A DNA stretch of 17,878 bases, from the NCBI GenBank assembly GCA_900128395.1, contig LT649619.1:1-17878 (forward strand). The letters are read 5' to 3'. This document shows, one piece after another, positions 1 to 8,259 of this stretch (positions within the stretch are counted from its first letter, which is position 1; each line of letters begins with the position of its first letter). The DNA is from Stramenopiles sp. TOSAG23-2. Lineage: Eukaryota > Sar. The notes beneath the pieces are model-generated. The model had not been told where the DNA came from. It saw nothing but the letters and a program-made list of their open reading frames with translations, and searched no databases. The translations under genes and the position numbers were made by a program.

Positions 1-307
1 AATTATTCATCAGGGGTTAAATTTATTAGGTACGCAACATGCTGTTGGTTTCATCGCGCTATCCCATTTATCTGAACATTACAAAGAACATTTGGAAGCA
101 GCTGATAAACCTAGGCATCATATTGAAGAACGAAAACGTAAAGATTCATTTCAAATAATGAGTGAAGCAAGTGACCCGTCATGGCCAACACACATTCAAA
201 AATACCATAACATTTGGTCGAATGCTAGGAAATCAACTAATTTAGAAGGATATTGTAAATTTACTGACGAGTATAAAAAAAAAATAATAAATGAAAAAAA
301 TAAATGA
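1..307 (+). CDS. 3' end of an unrecognised protein-coding gene (partial)
   Basis: The frame beginning at base 2 is open from the window edge to a TGA at 305-307, giving about 101 C-terminal residues; the true start lies outside the window. The peptide is hydrophilic and rich in His, Lys and Glu. It has a short apolar stretch near the start (AVGFIALSHL) and a very basic tail (DEYKKKIINEKNK). I recognise no domain. It is probably the last exon or the C-terminal tail of a larger protein. It is convergent with the sulfatase gene, whose stop codon lies 217 bases away. The coding call rests only on the open frame and on codon composition like that of the neighbouring genes, so it is moderately uncertain. 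Confidence 0.5.
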   Translation, partial: IIHQGLNLLGTQHAVGFIALSHLSEHYKEHLEAADKPRHHIEERKRKDSFQIMSEASDPSWPTHIQKYHNIWSNARKSTNLEGYCKFTDEYKKKIINEKNK

Positions 308-467
308 GAAAAGAACACAGGTGTGGGGGGGTATTTAATGTTATGATACGCGCACCACGAATTTATTACGAGTATAACTGTTTTTACTACACTATTGTTG
401 TTAATATTAATTATAAAACACAAAATATTTTAAAATTCCTATCCAGCAGTTGTCTTTCTTCTACTTC

Positions 468-494
468 CACACACACACACACACACACACACAA
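468..494. repeat. (CA)n microsatellite
   Basis: About 13 uninterrupted CA units lie between the two convergent stop codons, just beyond the sulfatase stop. The tract would fall in the sulfatase 3' UTR, as (TG)n in its mRNA. The rest of 308-523 is AT-rich with a short G run near 324, and I see no gene in it. Confidence 0.9.
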
Positions 495-523
495 ACCTTT
501 TATATAAGCGTGTAAATGTTTTT

Positions 524-3027
524 TTACAATTTTGATTGTTGCACTGTTGAAGGACTACCACCAAATAACCCATTAAAAAACATCGATAAACGAGATTTAA
601 AGATATTAAAAAACAAACCAATTCGTCCTTGGTTCTGAACTTGTTGCTGTACATCTGCAAGAATATCAGCTAGTGAAGCTGGTTCTTGAATTTCAATACC
701 ATCGATTAATATTTTAGATTTTGCAGGTAATCCTTTGTAATCCCATAAATCAACAATACCTTGATTGTTTCTTAACAGTCCTGGTATTTCTAATGGTGAT
801 AGTTTTTCCACATTTGTATCACCTGGTTCTTGAATTTCAATACCATCGATTAATATTTTAGATTTTGCAGGTAATCCTTTGTAATCCCATAAATCAACAA
901 TACCTTGATTGTTTCTTAACAGTCCTGGTATTTCTAATGGTGATAGTTTTTCCACATTTGTATCACCTAGAATTATTTTCATATCTTTTGGTAGAGTTCG
1001 ACGACGAGGACGCAAGGCAGGTGATTGACCACCACCACCATAATTGACAGTCAAGCCTTGCAATGGTGTTACTTGCTCTTTCATTAATTGTCTCATACGA
1101 TTTAATAATTTTTCTACCACTTCTGGATGTTGAAATTGTAAATCATATTGTTCCGTTGGATCTTTTGCTAAATTAAACAACCATCTATTTTTTAGTTGTG
1201 AAATATCTGTTTTACCACTTTCCAACCAAATCCTCATACCGCCATCACCAACTTTGCCACCTATACTTTTTGGTATTGCATTGTAATCGGTAAAGTCAGG
1301 ACCAACTATGTAATCAAGGGGCCATGCATTGCTCGGGTCTTCTCCATACCAATCATCTCGTCCTGGATATCCTTCTATTAATTTCCAATCCCCAATTCGT
1401 AATGCAGTTACATTAATCTATGTAAGTAAGAAGATATATGTGATGCGTGTGTTAGAAATTATGTGAGAAATATATATGGGGCATATTATCGTAGTGAATA
1501 AATGTGACTTACCCAACTATTAGCAGCACGTTTTAATGAAGGGCCTTCTCCCTCTGGACCAACAATATTGTCCAATGCATACAACATTTCACTCCTTTGC
1601 CCGTTTCCCGGATCGTATTTACCATTCACTAAACTTTCCCACATGTTTACACCATCTAATGGTTTTCCAGGCACGGCAAGGTTTGCCGCTTGGACACCTA
1701 CCATACTTAGTATAGTGGGATACCAATCGGTAACATGTGCCAAAGCATATGATTCTGTCCCTCTTTTTGCAATGGGAATAATATCTGGATTCAAGGAGTA
1801 AACAAAAGCTGCTGCCCGAGTACCACCTTCCCATGGACTAGTTTTAGTTCCACGGTATGGCCAATTCGAAGCCCCCGTAGTAATATCACCACCATTATCA
1901 CCATATCCAATAAATAATGTGTTGCTCCACATATGTTTACGTTTCAACACATCAACAATTTTTGCAATGCAACGGTCTAAATGTGTAATCATGCCGGCAA
2001 ATTCACGTCTTTTTTGACCTGGTATGTGCGAGTTAAAATCTGCATCTTGTTGGTAAAATTGCGTTGGCCAATGTGGCGCAGTATATGGCAAATATAAAAA
2101 CAATTGACCATCTTTCTCAACATTATGCTCCCATATCATTTGAATTGCTTGATTTGTAAATGCATCCGAACTATGTGTCATGTTATCAGTTGTAATATGT
2201 TCATGTATAAATGTGCCGTCACGTGCAAATCGATCATGTTTATGATCGATAGCTTCCCCTATAATATTTCTTCCCATACCTTTCAATGCCCCATTATTAT
2301 TTTGCGACCTACGCATAACATCGCGATGTGGACCGCCACCTGGCCATACAATATGTTCCCAATGATCTGCACCTCCATGGTATGCACCAAAGAAATCATT
2401 AAATCCTCTACCAGCTGGGCTATATTTAAATTCCCCATGTCCTAAATGCCATTTTCCAGAACCTTTACATGTATAACCTAAGTTTACAAGACGTTCACAA
2501 AGTGTAACTTCATCTGCTGGTATCCAAGTTGCATCATTTCCTAAAGCAACTCCATGTTGCCCTCCAGTTCGTATAGGGTATCTACCTGTTAACAATGCAG
2601 ACCTCGTTGGGCTACATATTGGCTGAACATAATATTGTTTTAATTTGATACCACCTTGCATTAATTCATCCATGAATGGAGTGCGAGGAGTTTGAATACC
2701 TCCAGAAAAACTACCAAGGTCATTTGCACCTAAATCATCAAACAACGCCATAACTATGTGTGGTCTTGGAGGATTCTTCGACTTCGCAGTCGTTGCTGCT
2801 GTGGGTGATTTTTTCATCAACACTTGTTGTTGATATTGACCTTGTCGTTGTGGAAATGTAATATTTGTTGACAATACATTATTATTATTTGAGTAACGGC
2901 ATAAATTACTATTTAGAGATGAAGTTGACACTTTATCATTTACTTTTCCTGCATTTACTGTTGGGATAATGTTACTATTACAAATGAAAATAATTACGAA
3001 TATTAACAACGATATCATGCACTTCAT
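524..3027 (-). CDS. Arylsulfatase B-like secretory/lysosomal sulfatase, two exons, C-terminal SKL
   Basis: Formylglycine-dependent sulfatase that hydrolyses sulfate esters. Exon 1 runs 3027-1513 and exon 2 runs 1417-524. The 95-nt intron has a GTAAGT donor and a TAG acceptor, and the splice is phase 0. The product is about 802 residues, long for the family (about 500-600). Residues 1-26 form a signal peptide (ISLLIFVIIFIC, then a likely cleavage after VNA). Metal-binding DD is at 97-98. The signature CSPTR at 138-142 carries the Cys that becomes formylglycine. GKWHLGH is at 191-197, and further motifs are GDNGG and a catalytic-Lys region RGTKTSPWEGG. After the splice the frame continues with TALRIGDWKLI, as in animal arylsulfatase B/I/J. 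The C-terminal extension holds a perfect in-frame 48-residue duplication (about residues 656-751). The last three residues are SKL, a peroxisomal PTS1 that conflicts with the signal peptide. The natural substrate is unknown. Confidence 0.93.
679..968. repeat. Perfect 144-bp in-frame tandem duplication in sulfatase exon 2
   Basis: Copy 1 is 679-822 and copy 2 is 823-966, with identity running 2 further bases. I found no mismatch by eye. The unit is 48 codons, so the frame is kept and the protein gains a second copy of the segment from GDTNVEKLSPLEIPG to DGIEIQEP. Identity at synonymous sites means that the duplication is very recent, that it is maintained by conversion, or that it is an assembly artefact. 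Confidence 0.97.
1418..1512 (-). other. Spliceosomal intron in the sulfatase gene
   Basis: On the minus strand the donor is GTAAGT at 1512-1507 and the acceptor TAG is at 1420-1418, preceded by a pyrimidine-rich stretch (TATCTTCTTACTTAC). Both flanking frames are open. Joining them gives W at the end of exon 1 followed by INVTALRIGDWKLI, which matches the conserved sulfatase C-terminal segment. The intron is phase 0 and 95 nt long. Confidence 0.92.
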
Positions 3028-4537
3028 GTTACAACTATATACAATTAATCCTTACACAAATACACAAAAGAAAATGTATAAAATTGAAAAAAAATATATA
3101 TATAATTCTTTCTACCATACGATACAGTAATCATTTGCTGATATCTTTTTTCTTATTTTCTATTTTTTAAGAAAGAAGAATTATTATTTCTGAAGTTCAA
3201 GAACCAGATAGTCTACAGAGAAGATGGATGGGACAGAGGCGAAAAAGGATTTCAATATATAATATATTAATATATTTATACTAAGAGACCGGAAAAAGTA
3301 ATGAAAAATCTCGATTCAGGCCTATCAAAATTTTAAAATGAAAATCCTAAATATCCTGTGTATAAGGATTAGTAGATAAACGATGTGGTTAAATATATAT
3401 CTCATATATGATATATCGGTATATTACGATCGTACATAATAATGTTATTTTTTACGTTGTAATTTTAACAATGTTTAAAGAATGTTCTTATGCTGTTCGT
3501 ATTATAACCAATACATCATGTCTTCTCGGCATCTCGCTTCAATATTCTCTTCTCTAGTCGTATTTGAGAGGAACGACGTTGCGAAGATATTTTGTTACTT
3601 AATACTACATTTGAGTTTTGATGTAAACAAGTAACAACCATGTATCCAGATTTAAATGATCAATCCATCGCATGTCCTTTTTACAGTGATTGTATATATA
3701 ATTAAAATATAAGAGTTTGTACATATCATAATGATAATATGAACGAGATTGTCATGAGTAAACAACATTTTAAAGACCTGCAATAAAAATTTTGTAGTAA
3801 AATTACTACAATGTAGTAAGATTACTACAAAATTTACGTAAATTTTGTAGTAATCCCGCGATGGCTAATGTCGAGCGTGCGAGCCGCTAAATATATGAGG
3901 AATGCCAGAATGCAGACGAGATGCAAAAAAAAAAAAAGAGGGACAATAGCAAGTACATAGCATAAGTATCAAAATGATCAGCTGACCATGTATGATTTTG
4001 TTCACCTGTTACTTTCTTATTTATTCAATTTATATATTAAATATCCGATATTTGCATATATATACTAAAATAAGAATGTTGATATCTTATTATTACCTGT
4101 ATTAATATATTAACAAATTCTATAAATTATTACACATATAATCCATTATAAATTATGATTCATGCACTTTTTTATTTTAGACATACAGAGTATATATAAT
4201 ATATATGATTTATTATTATGTATTATATAATAATAATAAAATCTAAAATCATGATTCATGATGGTATGATGGTACATTTGGATACTAAATACAGCACCGG
4301 GAGGTACCTTTCTTGTTCATCGACAACAATCGTTTCGCTCATATTATAGTATATATCGATAACCTGAATATTCTGCAAAATCTAAGTGGTCCACCCTCGC
4401 AGTTTGATTAATCAGCAACAGTTCGTGTTTCGTGGTCAGAATTATAACTGATTTAAAGAGACAAAAAAGCAAGATGAATAAAGAAAAAATATATTATTTG
4501 ACGATGTTGACATGTCGAATGTGCATTGTCACATTGT
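3028..4537. other. Divergent AT-rich intergenic region, about 1.5 kb, no gene seen
   Basis: This region separates the minus-strand sulfatase from the plus-strand ORF and acylase, so it should contain both promoters. I see no long ORF, no tRNA (no recognisable T-arm) and no rRNA. It contains runs of TATATA, for example near 3098, 3258 and 4190-4230, any of which could serve as TATA-like elements. It also holds a nested hairpin at 3788-3854 and a small GC-richer island near 3856-3893. An imperfect inverted arrangement at about 4153-4260 carries the direct word ATGATTCATG near both ends. Promoter positions cannot be fixed from sequence alone. Confidence 0.6.
3788..3854. repeat. Nested GTAGTAA/TTACTAC inverted repeats
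   Basis: Positions 3788-3834 form a near-perfect hairpin whose outer arms are AATTTTGTAGTA and TACTACAAAATT. Inside it is a second hairpin, TTACTAC-AAT-GTAGTAA. A small palindrome (TTTACGTAAA) follows, then another copy of AATTTTGTAGTAAT at 3841-3854. The core word GTAGTAA or its complement therefore occurs five times in alternating orientation. It could be a remnant of a small mobile element or a cluster of factor-binding sites. There is no evidence for either beyond the pattern. Confidence 0.7.
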
Positions 4538-5086
4538 ATGCATGCTCAATTATTGGCATTACCTTTAAAAAGAAAACCAAGTACTAAAACATCAGAAATG
4601 GAAAATGTATTGCAGTACAAAGGTGCAAATGAAATGGCATCTAATTTTAATCATCATACACAACATCTTGGTTTTGTTCATGCTTATGGTGATGCTAAAA
4701 CCCAATATGGTCAATTTAAAAAAAAGGTAGTAAAAGTAGTGCACAGCGATCAAGTAAAAGAAAAATATATGATAAATTACAGCACTTTAAGATCCAAGAC
4801 TTTAATAAAATTAAAGAATCACACAACTCCGATGTTGACAAAGAGTTCAAGTGTGCTCAAATGTTGTGTAAAAAGGGGGGCAGTTAAAGCCCAGCGTTAT
4901 ATCTTTTTTAACCATAGGAAATATGGAACAATACGGGAGACATTGTTACAACGTATAACTTCATTTTTTTTGGTAGTACAGTATAGTCGTCATCTAATCC
5001 ATTATTATTTTCAAAGTATCTTCGTATCATTAAACAACACGAAAGATGATCTCGCCACAATCATTACTAGCGGATCACACGCATAA
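4538..5086 (+). CDS. Hypothetical ORF upstream of and overlapping the acylase
   Basis: The frame is open for about 183 codons from the first in-frame ATG at 4538 (an in-frame TGA lies at 4508-4510) to TAA at 5084-5086. This is long for random AT-rich sequence. The product is basic and Lys/His/Asn-rich for about 130 residues. It then has a mildly hydrophobic stretch (ITSFFLVVQYSRHLIHYYF). I recognise no domain. Its last 41 bases overlap the ATG of the acylase in another frame (+1). It may be a separate small gene, the 5' part of the acylase gene split by a frameshift, or the acylase's first exon with splice sites I could not identify. No good donor and acceptor pair joins the two frames. Confidence 0.35.
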   Translation: MHAQLLALPLKRKPSTKTSEMENVLQYKGANEMASNFNHHTQHLGFVHAYGDAKTQYGQFKKKVVKVVHSDQVKEKYMINYSTLRSKTLIKLKNHTTPMLTKSSSVLKCCVKRGAVKAQRYIFFNHRKYGTIRETLLQRITSFFLVVQYSRHLIHYYFQSIFVSLNNTKDDLATIITSGSHA

Positions 5087-7487
5087 TTTAACAATTCCAG
5101 GCCGTGACGGCAAAATTCATATTCATAGAGACTCTCATGGTGTTGCGCACATTAAAGGAACAACACCACGTGCTTGTTACTTTGCCCAAGGTATATGCAT
5201 TGCACAAGATAGATTGTTTCAACTACATTACCAACGTTCTTTGGCAAAGGGACAAGGTGCTGCATTGCTTGGGAAAGGTTTATTAAGAAGAGATAAGCAA
5301 AACCGTACACTTGGATATCACCGAGCTGCCATACGAGAGTGGAAAGAACAAACAAAAGAAGCAAAAGTTATATTAATAGCTTATTCAGAGGGAATATCTT
5401 ATATTATCAATAAGCAAATTGAAAACAATACACTTCCATATGAATTTCATATTCTTGGTATCAAACGTATTGATAATTGGCATCCTATTGATTCACTAGC
5501 TGTAATTAAAATGGTTGCAGATTCATTTAAATGGATACAGAAATTACAACATCAAAAAGTATTGAACAAGTTAGGTGAGAAAGGATTGAAAGCATTTTTT
5601 CCAAATTATCCACGTGGTACGACTGTCATTACTTCTGATACTGGATGGACATTAGATCAAAACGAACATTATTATGATCATGAAAGTGATAATATGTATA
5701 ATATTGGATATCAAGGAGCAATAAATGGTGGATCAAACTGTTGGGTTGTCAGTGGTAAACGAACAAAGATGGGAAAACCGTTGGTGTGTGGCGATCCACA
5801 TCTTGGAATTACAATGCCTGGTATGTGGTACATGGTTACGATGGAGTGTGAAGAATTCAAAGTTGCAGGGCCATGTAATCCATGTTACCCAGGACCTGTC
5901 TTTTATGGGACTGCAAATGATAATGTAGCATGGACAATGACACATGCTCAAGGTGATAGAAATGATTTATATGTTGAAAAAGTACGGCAAAGACCAAATC
6001 AGGTCCCCGAGGTATTGTTTAAAGATACATGGTTAAAGATGGAAGTCCTCGAAGAAACCATCGAGGTTGCTGGTGTAGTTGTTGGTATTGATGGAGCTAT
6101 TAAGACTGTTAATAACAAGGACATTGCTCCTAAAATGATTGAAAAATCGTATGTTCAACATAAAATATACATATCACCACACCATGGCGCAATAATTGAA
6201 GGTGATCCAGAGAAAGATTCACTTGTCATGGCAAATAAATGGAACTTAGCAGATTGCCCTTCGCATGATATGCATGCATTGCATTTAATGCACCATGCAA
6301 AAACATATAATGATTTGCGTGCAGCTATACGTGCGTTAGATTCAATTAGTGGAAATTACTGTTTCGCTGATGGTGTTGAAGGCAATATTGGATACCAATA
6401 TTCTGGTTTAATACCTAAGCGACCCTGTTATCTCCTACCAGTAGCAGGTTGGGATGGCAAATACGAATGGGATGGAAATGTCCCAAAAAATGAGCTTCCG
6501 ATAGTACACAACCCAGATAGTGGTGTTGTATTTTCAGCAAACAATAGGCATTCAGACCACAGTTTTCCACATTATTTAAGTTTTTATGGATTTCGTCACC
6601 GTGCTGAGCGTTTAAATTCATATTTCAAGGCACGATCAAATAAACAAGATTTTACTTTTCAAGATATGGAAGATTTGCAAAATGACTCAATATCTGAATA
6701 TGCTAAAGAATTCATATTGTTAATGAAAAAAAATATGAGGATAGAAGAAAATTATTATAATAACAATAAGAAGAGGAAGAAGAAGAACGAGAATAATAAT
6801 ATCATGCTGTCCACGAAAGCTGAAAAATTGTATTATATTTTATCAAACTGGGATTGTGATATGAAAGCAAATGCAAATGAACCAACAATCTTTCATAATG
6901 TATTAGGGAAACTATGTCGGGATACAGTGATTCCATATTTTAAACAAGTTTTTAAAGGAAACCAAATATGGTCCACGCAAAGGCTGCAATTAATTGATGG
7001 AATGGGAAGAGGTAAGTCCTCCCCAATTTTGCCCTCTGGAAAAACTTGGAAAGAGTTATTATTTGCTGCTTTTGAGGTTGCGGCTGAAAAATATGATGAG
7101 AAAAAAACATGGGGAGATATACATCGTATCAAGTGGGGGCATAGTTTAGGAAGATTCAAAGGGTATGAACCAGTATTCAATTTAACATCTGGAAAACATA
7201 TGCCTGTCTCCGGTAGCTCCTTTACATTGCATTGTACACATGGTTCATTTGGCGGTGTTGGTCTGGCTGGTGTAACATATAGACAAATACATTCATTAAC
7301 AAAACCCCAAACATCTTATGCATCCGTGTATCCTGGAAATAGTGGCCAACCGTCTTCACCCTTTTATTCAAATAATTTAAATCGATGGAGAAATGCCAAG
7401 ACACATAAGCTGTATTTAAATTGGGATGAAATCGTTGAACATTCCATATCACAAATGGAAGTTAATGGTGCAAACAGTAAATTGTAA
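5046..7487 (+). CDS. Penicillin acylase family Ntn hydrolase, C-terminal SKL
   Basis: An 813-residue amidohydrolase of the penicillin G acylase/acyl-homoserine-lactone acylase family. These enzymes are made as one chain that cleaves itself before a Ser, which becomes the N-terminal nucleophile of the beta chain. N-terminal family motifs are HRDSHGVAHI (27-36) and CIAQDRLFQLHYQR (51-64). The cleavage site is NGGSNCWVVSG with Ser230. GKPLVCGDPHLG and NVAWTMTHAQGDRNDLYVEK follow. The oxyanion-hole region ANN is at 498-500, followed by RHRAERL. A Lys/Asn-rich insert (around 6740-6800) looks lineage-specific. The ATG at 5046 is the first after an in-frame TAA at 5031. There is no signal peptide, unlike bacterial homologues, and the protein ends in SKL, so peroxisomal import is likely. 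The substrate (N-acyl amide type) is not predictable. The last 22 codons are duplicated downstream. Confidence 0.9.
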   Translation: MISPQSLLADHTHNLTIPGRDGKIHIHRDSHGVAHIKGTTPRACYFAQGICIAQDRLFQLHYQRSLAKGQGAALLGKGLLRRDKQNRTLGYHRAAIREWKEQTKEAKVILIAYSEGISYIINKQIENNTLPYEFHILGIKRIDNWHPIDSLAVIKMVADSFKWIQKLQHQKVLNKLGEKGLKAFFPNYPRGTTVITSDTGWTLDQNEHYYDHESDNMYNIGYQGAINGGSNCWVVSGKRTKMGKPLVCGDPHLGITMPGMWYMVTMECEEFKVAGPCNPCYPGPVFYGTANDNVAWTMTHAQGDRNDLYVEKVRQRPNQVPEVLFKDTWLKMEVLEETIEVAGVVVGIDGAIKTVNNKDIAPKMIEKSYVQHKIYISPHHGAIIEGDPEKDSLVMANKWNLADCPSHDMHALHLMHHAKTYNDLRAAIRALDSISGNYCFADGVEGNIGYQYSGLIPKRPCYLLPVAGWDGKYEWDGNVPKNELPIVHNPDSGVVFSANNRHSDHSFPHYLSFYGFRHRAERLNSYFKARSNKQDFTFQDMEDLQNDSISEYAKEFILLMKKNMRIEENYYNNNKKRKKKNENNNIMLSTKAEKLYYILSNWDCDMKANANEPTIFHNVLGKLCRDTVIPYFKQVFKGNQIWSTQRLQLIDGMGRGKSSPILPSGKTWKELLFAAFEVAAEKYDEKKTWGDIHRIKWGHSLGRFKGYEPVFNLTSGKHMPVSGSSFTLHCTHGSFGGVGLAGVTYRQIHSLTKPQTSYASVYPGNSGQPSSPFYSNNLNRWRNAKTHKLYLNWDEIVEHSISQMEVNGANSKL

Positions 7488-7723
7488 AATGTATATATAT
7501 ATATATGTATTCGAATATAATTTCTATCTTGTGGTATTAATATTGTCGCCCCCCCCCCCATTATTTGCATTTATTGGGATGAAATCGTTGAACATTCCAT
7601 ATCACAAATGGAAGTTAATGGTGCAAACAGTAAATTGTAAAATGTATATATATATATATGTATTCGAATATAATTTCTATCTTGTGGTATTAATATTGTC
7701 GCCCCCCCCCCCCATTATTTGCA
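7420..7723. repeat. ~153-bp tandem duplication spanning the acylase stop codon
   Basis: Copy 1 (7420-7569) starts inside the acylase gene and contains its last 22 codons, the TAA, a (TA)n run and a C11 tract. After three T bases, copy 2 (7573-7723) repeats this with a C12 tract. That single-base length difference is the only one I find. The acylase ends in copy 1, so copy 2 is a non-translated duplicate in the 3' UTR or spacer. It is in the same frame but lies behind in-frame stops. Confidence 0.95.
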
Positions 7724-7831
7724 ATTCGATATATTAATAATATTAATATGTGCTCCCTGCCTATAAAATAGTTTTGTTTTTTTTCTTTTAACTTACCAGG
7801 TATACCAGGTAGAATATTATAGAGCAGTTCT

Positions 7832-7954
7832 CGCCTATGTTAATGTGTACTTTTTTAATACGCCTATGTGTACTTTTTAAAAAATACACATAAGTGTATT
7901 TAAAAATAACAAAAGTACACATAAGTGAAAATTGGAAAAAAGTACACGATAGTG
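7832..7954. repeat. Cluster of GTGTACTTTT motifs in both orientations
   Basis: Two forward copies, at 7845 and 7868, each lie downstream of a CGCCTATGT word (7832 and 7861). Inverted copies follow: TACACATAAGTG at about 7885, AAAAGTACACATAAGTG at 7911-7927 and AAAAAAGTACACGATAGTG at 7936-7954. The segment can fold as TATGTGTA...TACACATA. It lies between the acylase 3' end and the phosphoesterase start. It could be a decayed inverted-repeat element, a set of binding sites or a 3'-end structure. Confidence 0.65.
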
Positions 7955-8045
7955 TGGTTTTCTCAATATTATAATTAATATTAATATTATTCAGCCACTG
8001 GCACACTAACACTACCATGGTACTTCTTTAGATAAATATATAGAG

Positions 8046-8259
8046 ATAGAGATATTTCTTTTGTGTGTGTGGATTAGAAACACAAAATTTATATATATAT
8101 ATATGAACAATGGCAACATTAACCAATAATAATAACAATAATAACGAACAATATAGAGATATTTCTTTTGTGTGTGTGGATTAGAAACACAAAATTTATA
8201 TATATATATATGAACAATGGCAACATTAACCAATAATAATAACAATAATAACGAACAAT
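8046..8259. repeat. Perfect 107-bp tandem duplication spanning the phosphoesterase start codon
   Basis: Copy 1 is 8046-8152 and copy 2 is 8153-8259, with no difference found. Each copy holds a (TA)n tract that could act as a TATA element, then AACAATGG with the ATG and the first codons MATLTNNNNNNNEQ. Because 107 is not a multiple of three, the ATG in copy 1 (8110) is out of frame with the gene. Confidence 0.96.
8110..8184 (+). other. Upstream ORF (24 codons) created by the start-region duplication
   Basis: From the copy 1 ATG, 24 codons run to TAG at 8182-8184. The first 14 residues are identical to those of the phosphoesterase. The next ten come from the repeated leader read in another frame. 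It ends 32 bases before the real ATG at 8217. If transcription starts upstream of 8110, this uORF has exactly the same start context as the main ORF and should reduce its translation. If it starts between the copies, the uORF is absent. Confidence 0.6.

Noticed and set aside
2104-2445. 113-codon plus-strand ORF
   Set aside because: It lies wholly antisense to the conserved catalytic region of the sulfatase; no domain is recognised.
3788-3854. CRISPR-like array
   Set aside because: The repeats are short, alternate in orientation and have no unique spacers. The window is eukaryotic.
3028-4537. tRNA or small RNA gene in the long intergenic region
   Set aside because: No cloverleaf with a recognisable T-arm or D-arm, and no C/D or H/ACA box set could be found by eye.
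7426-7737. 103-codon ORF with a repeated 50-residue peptide
   Set aside because: The peptide repeat is only the 153-bp DNA duplication read in another frame across the acylase end; the C-tract difference and low-complexity content argue against a gene.
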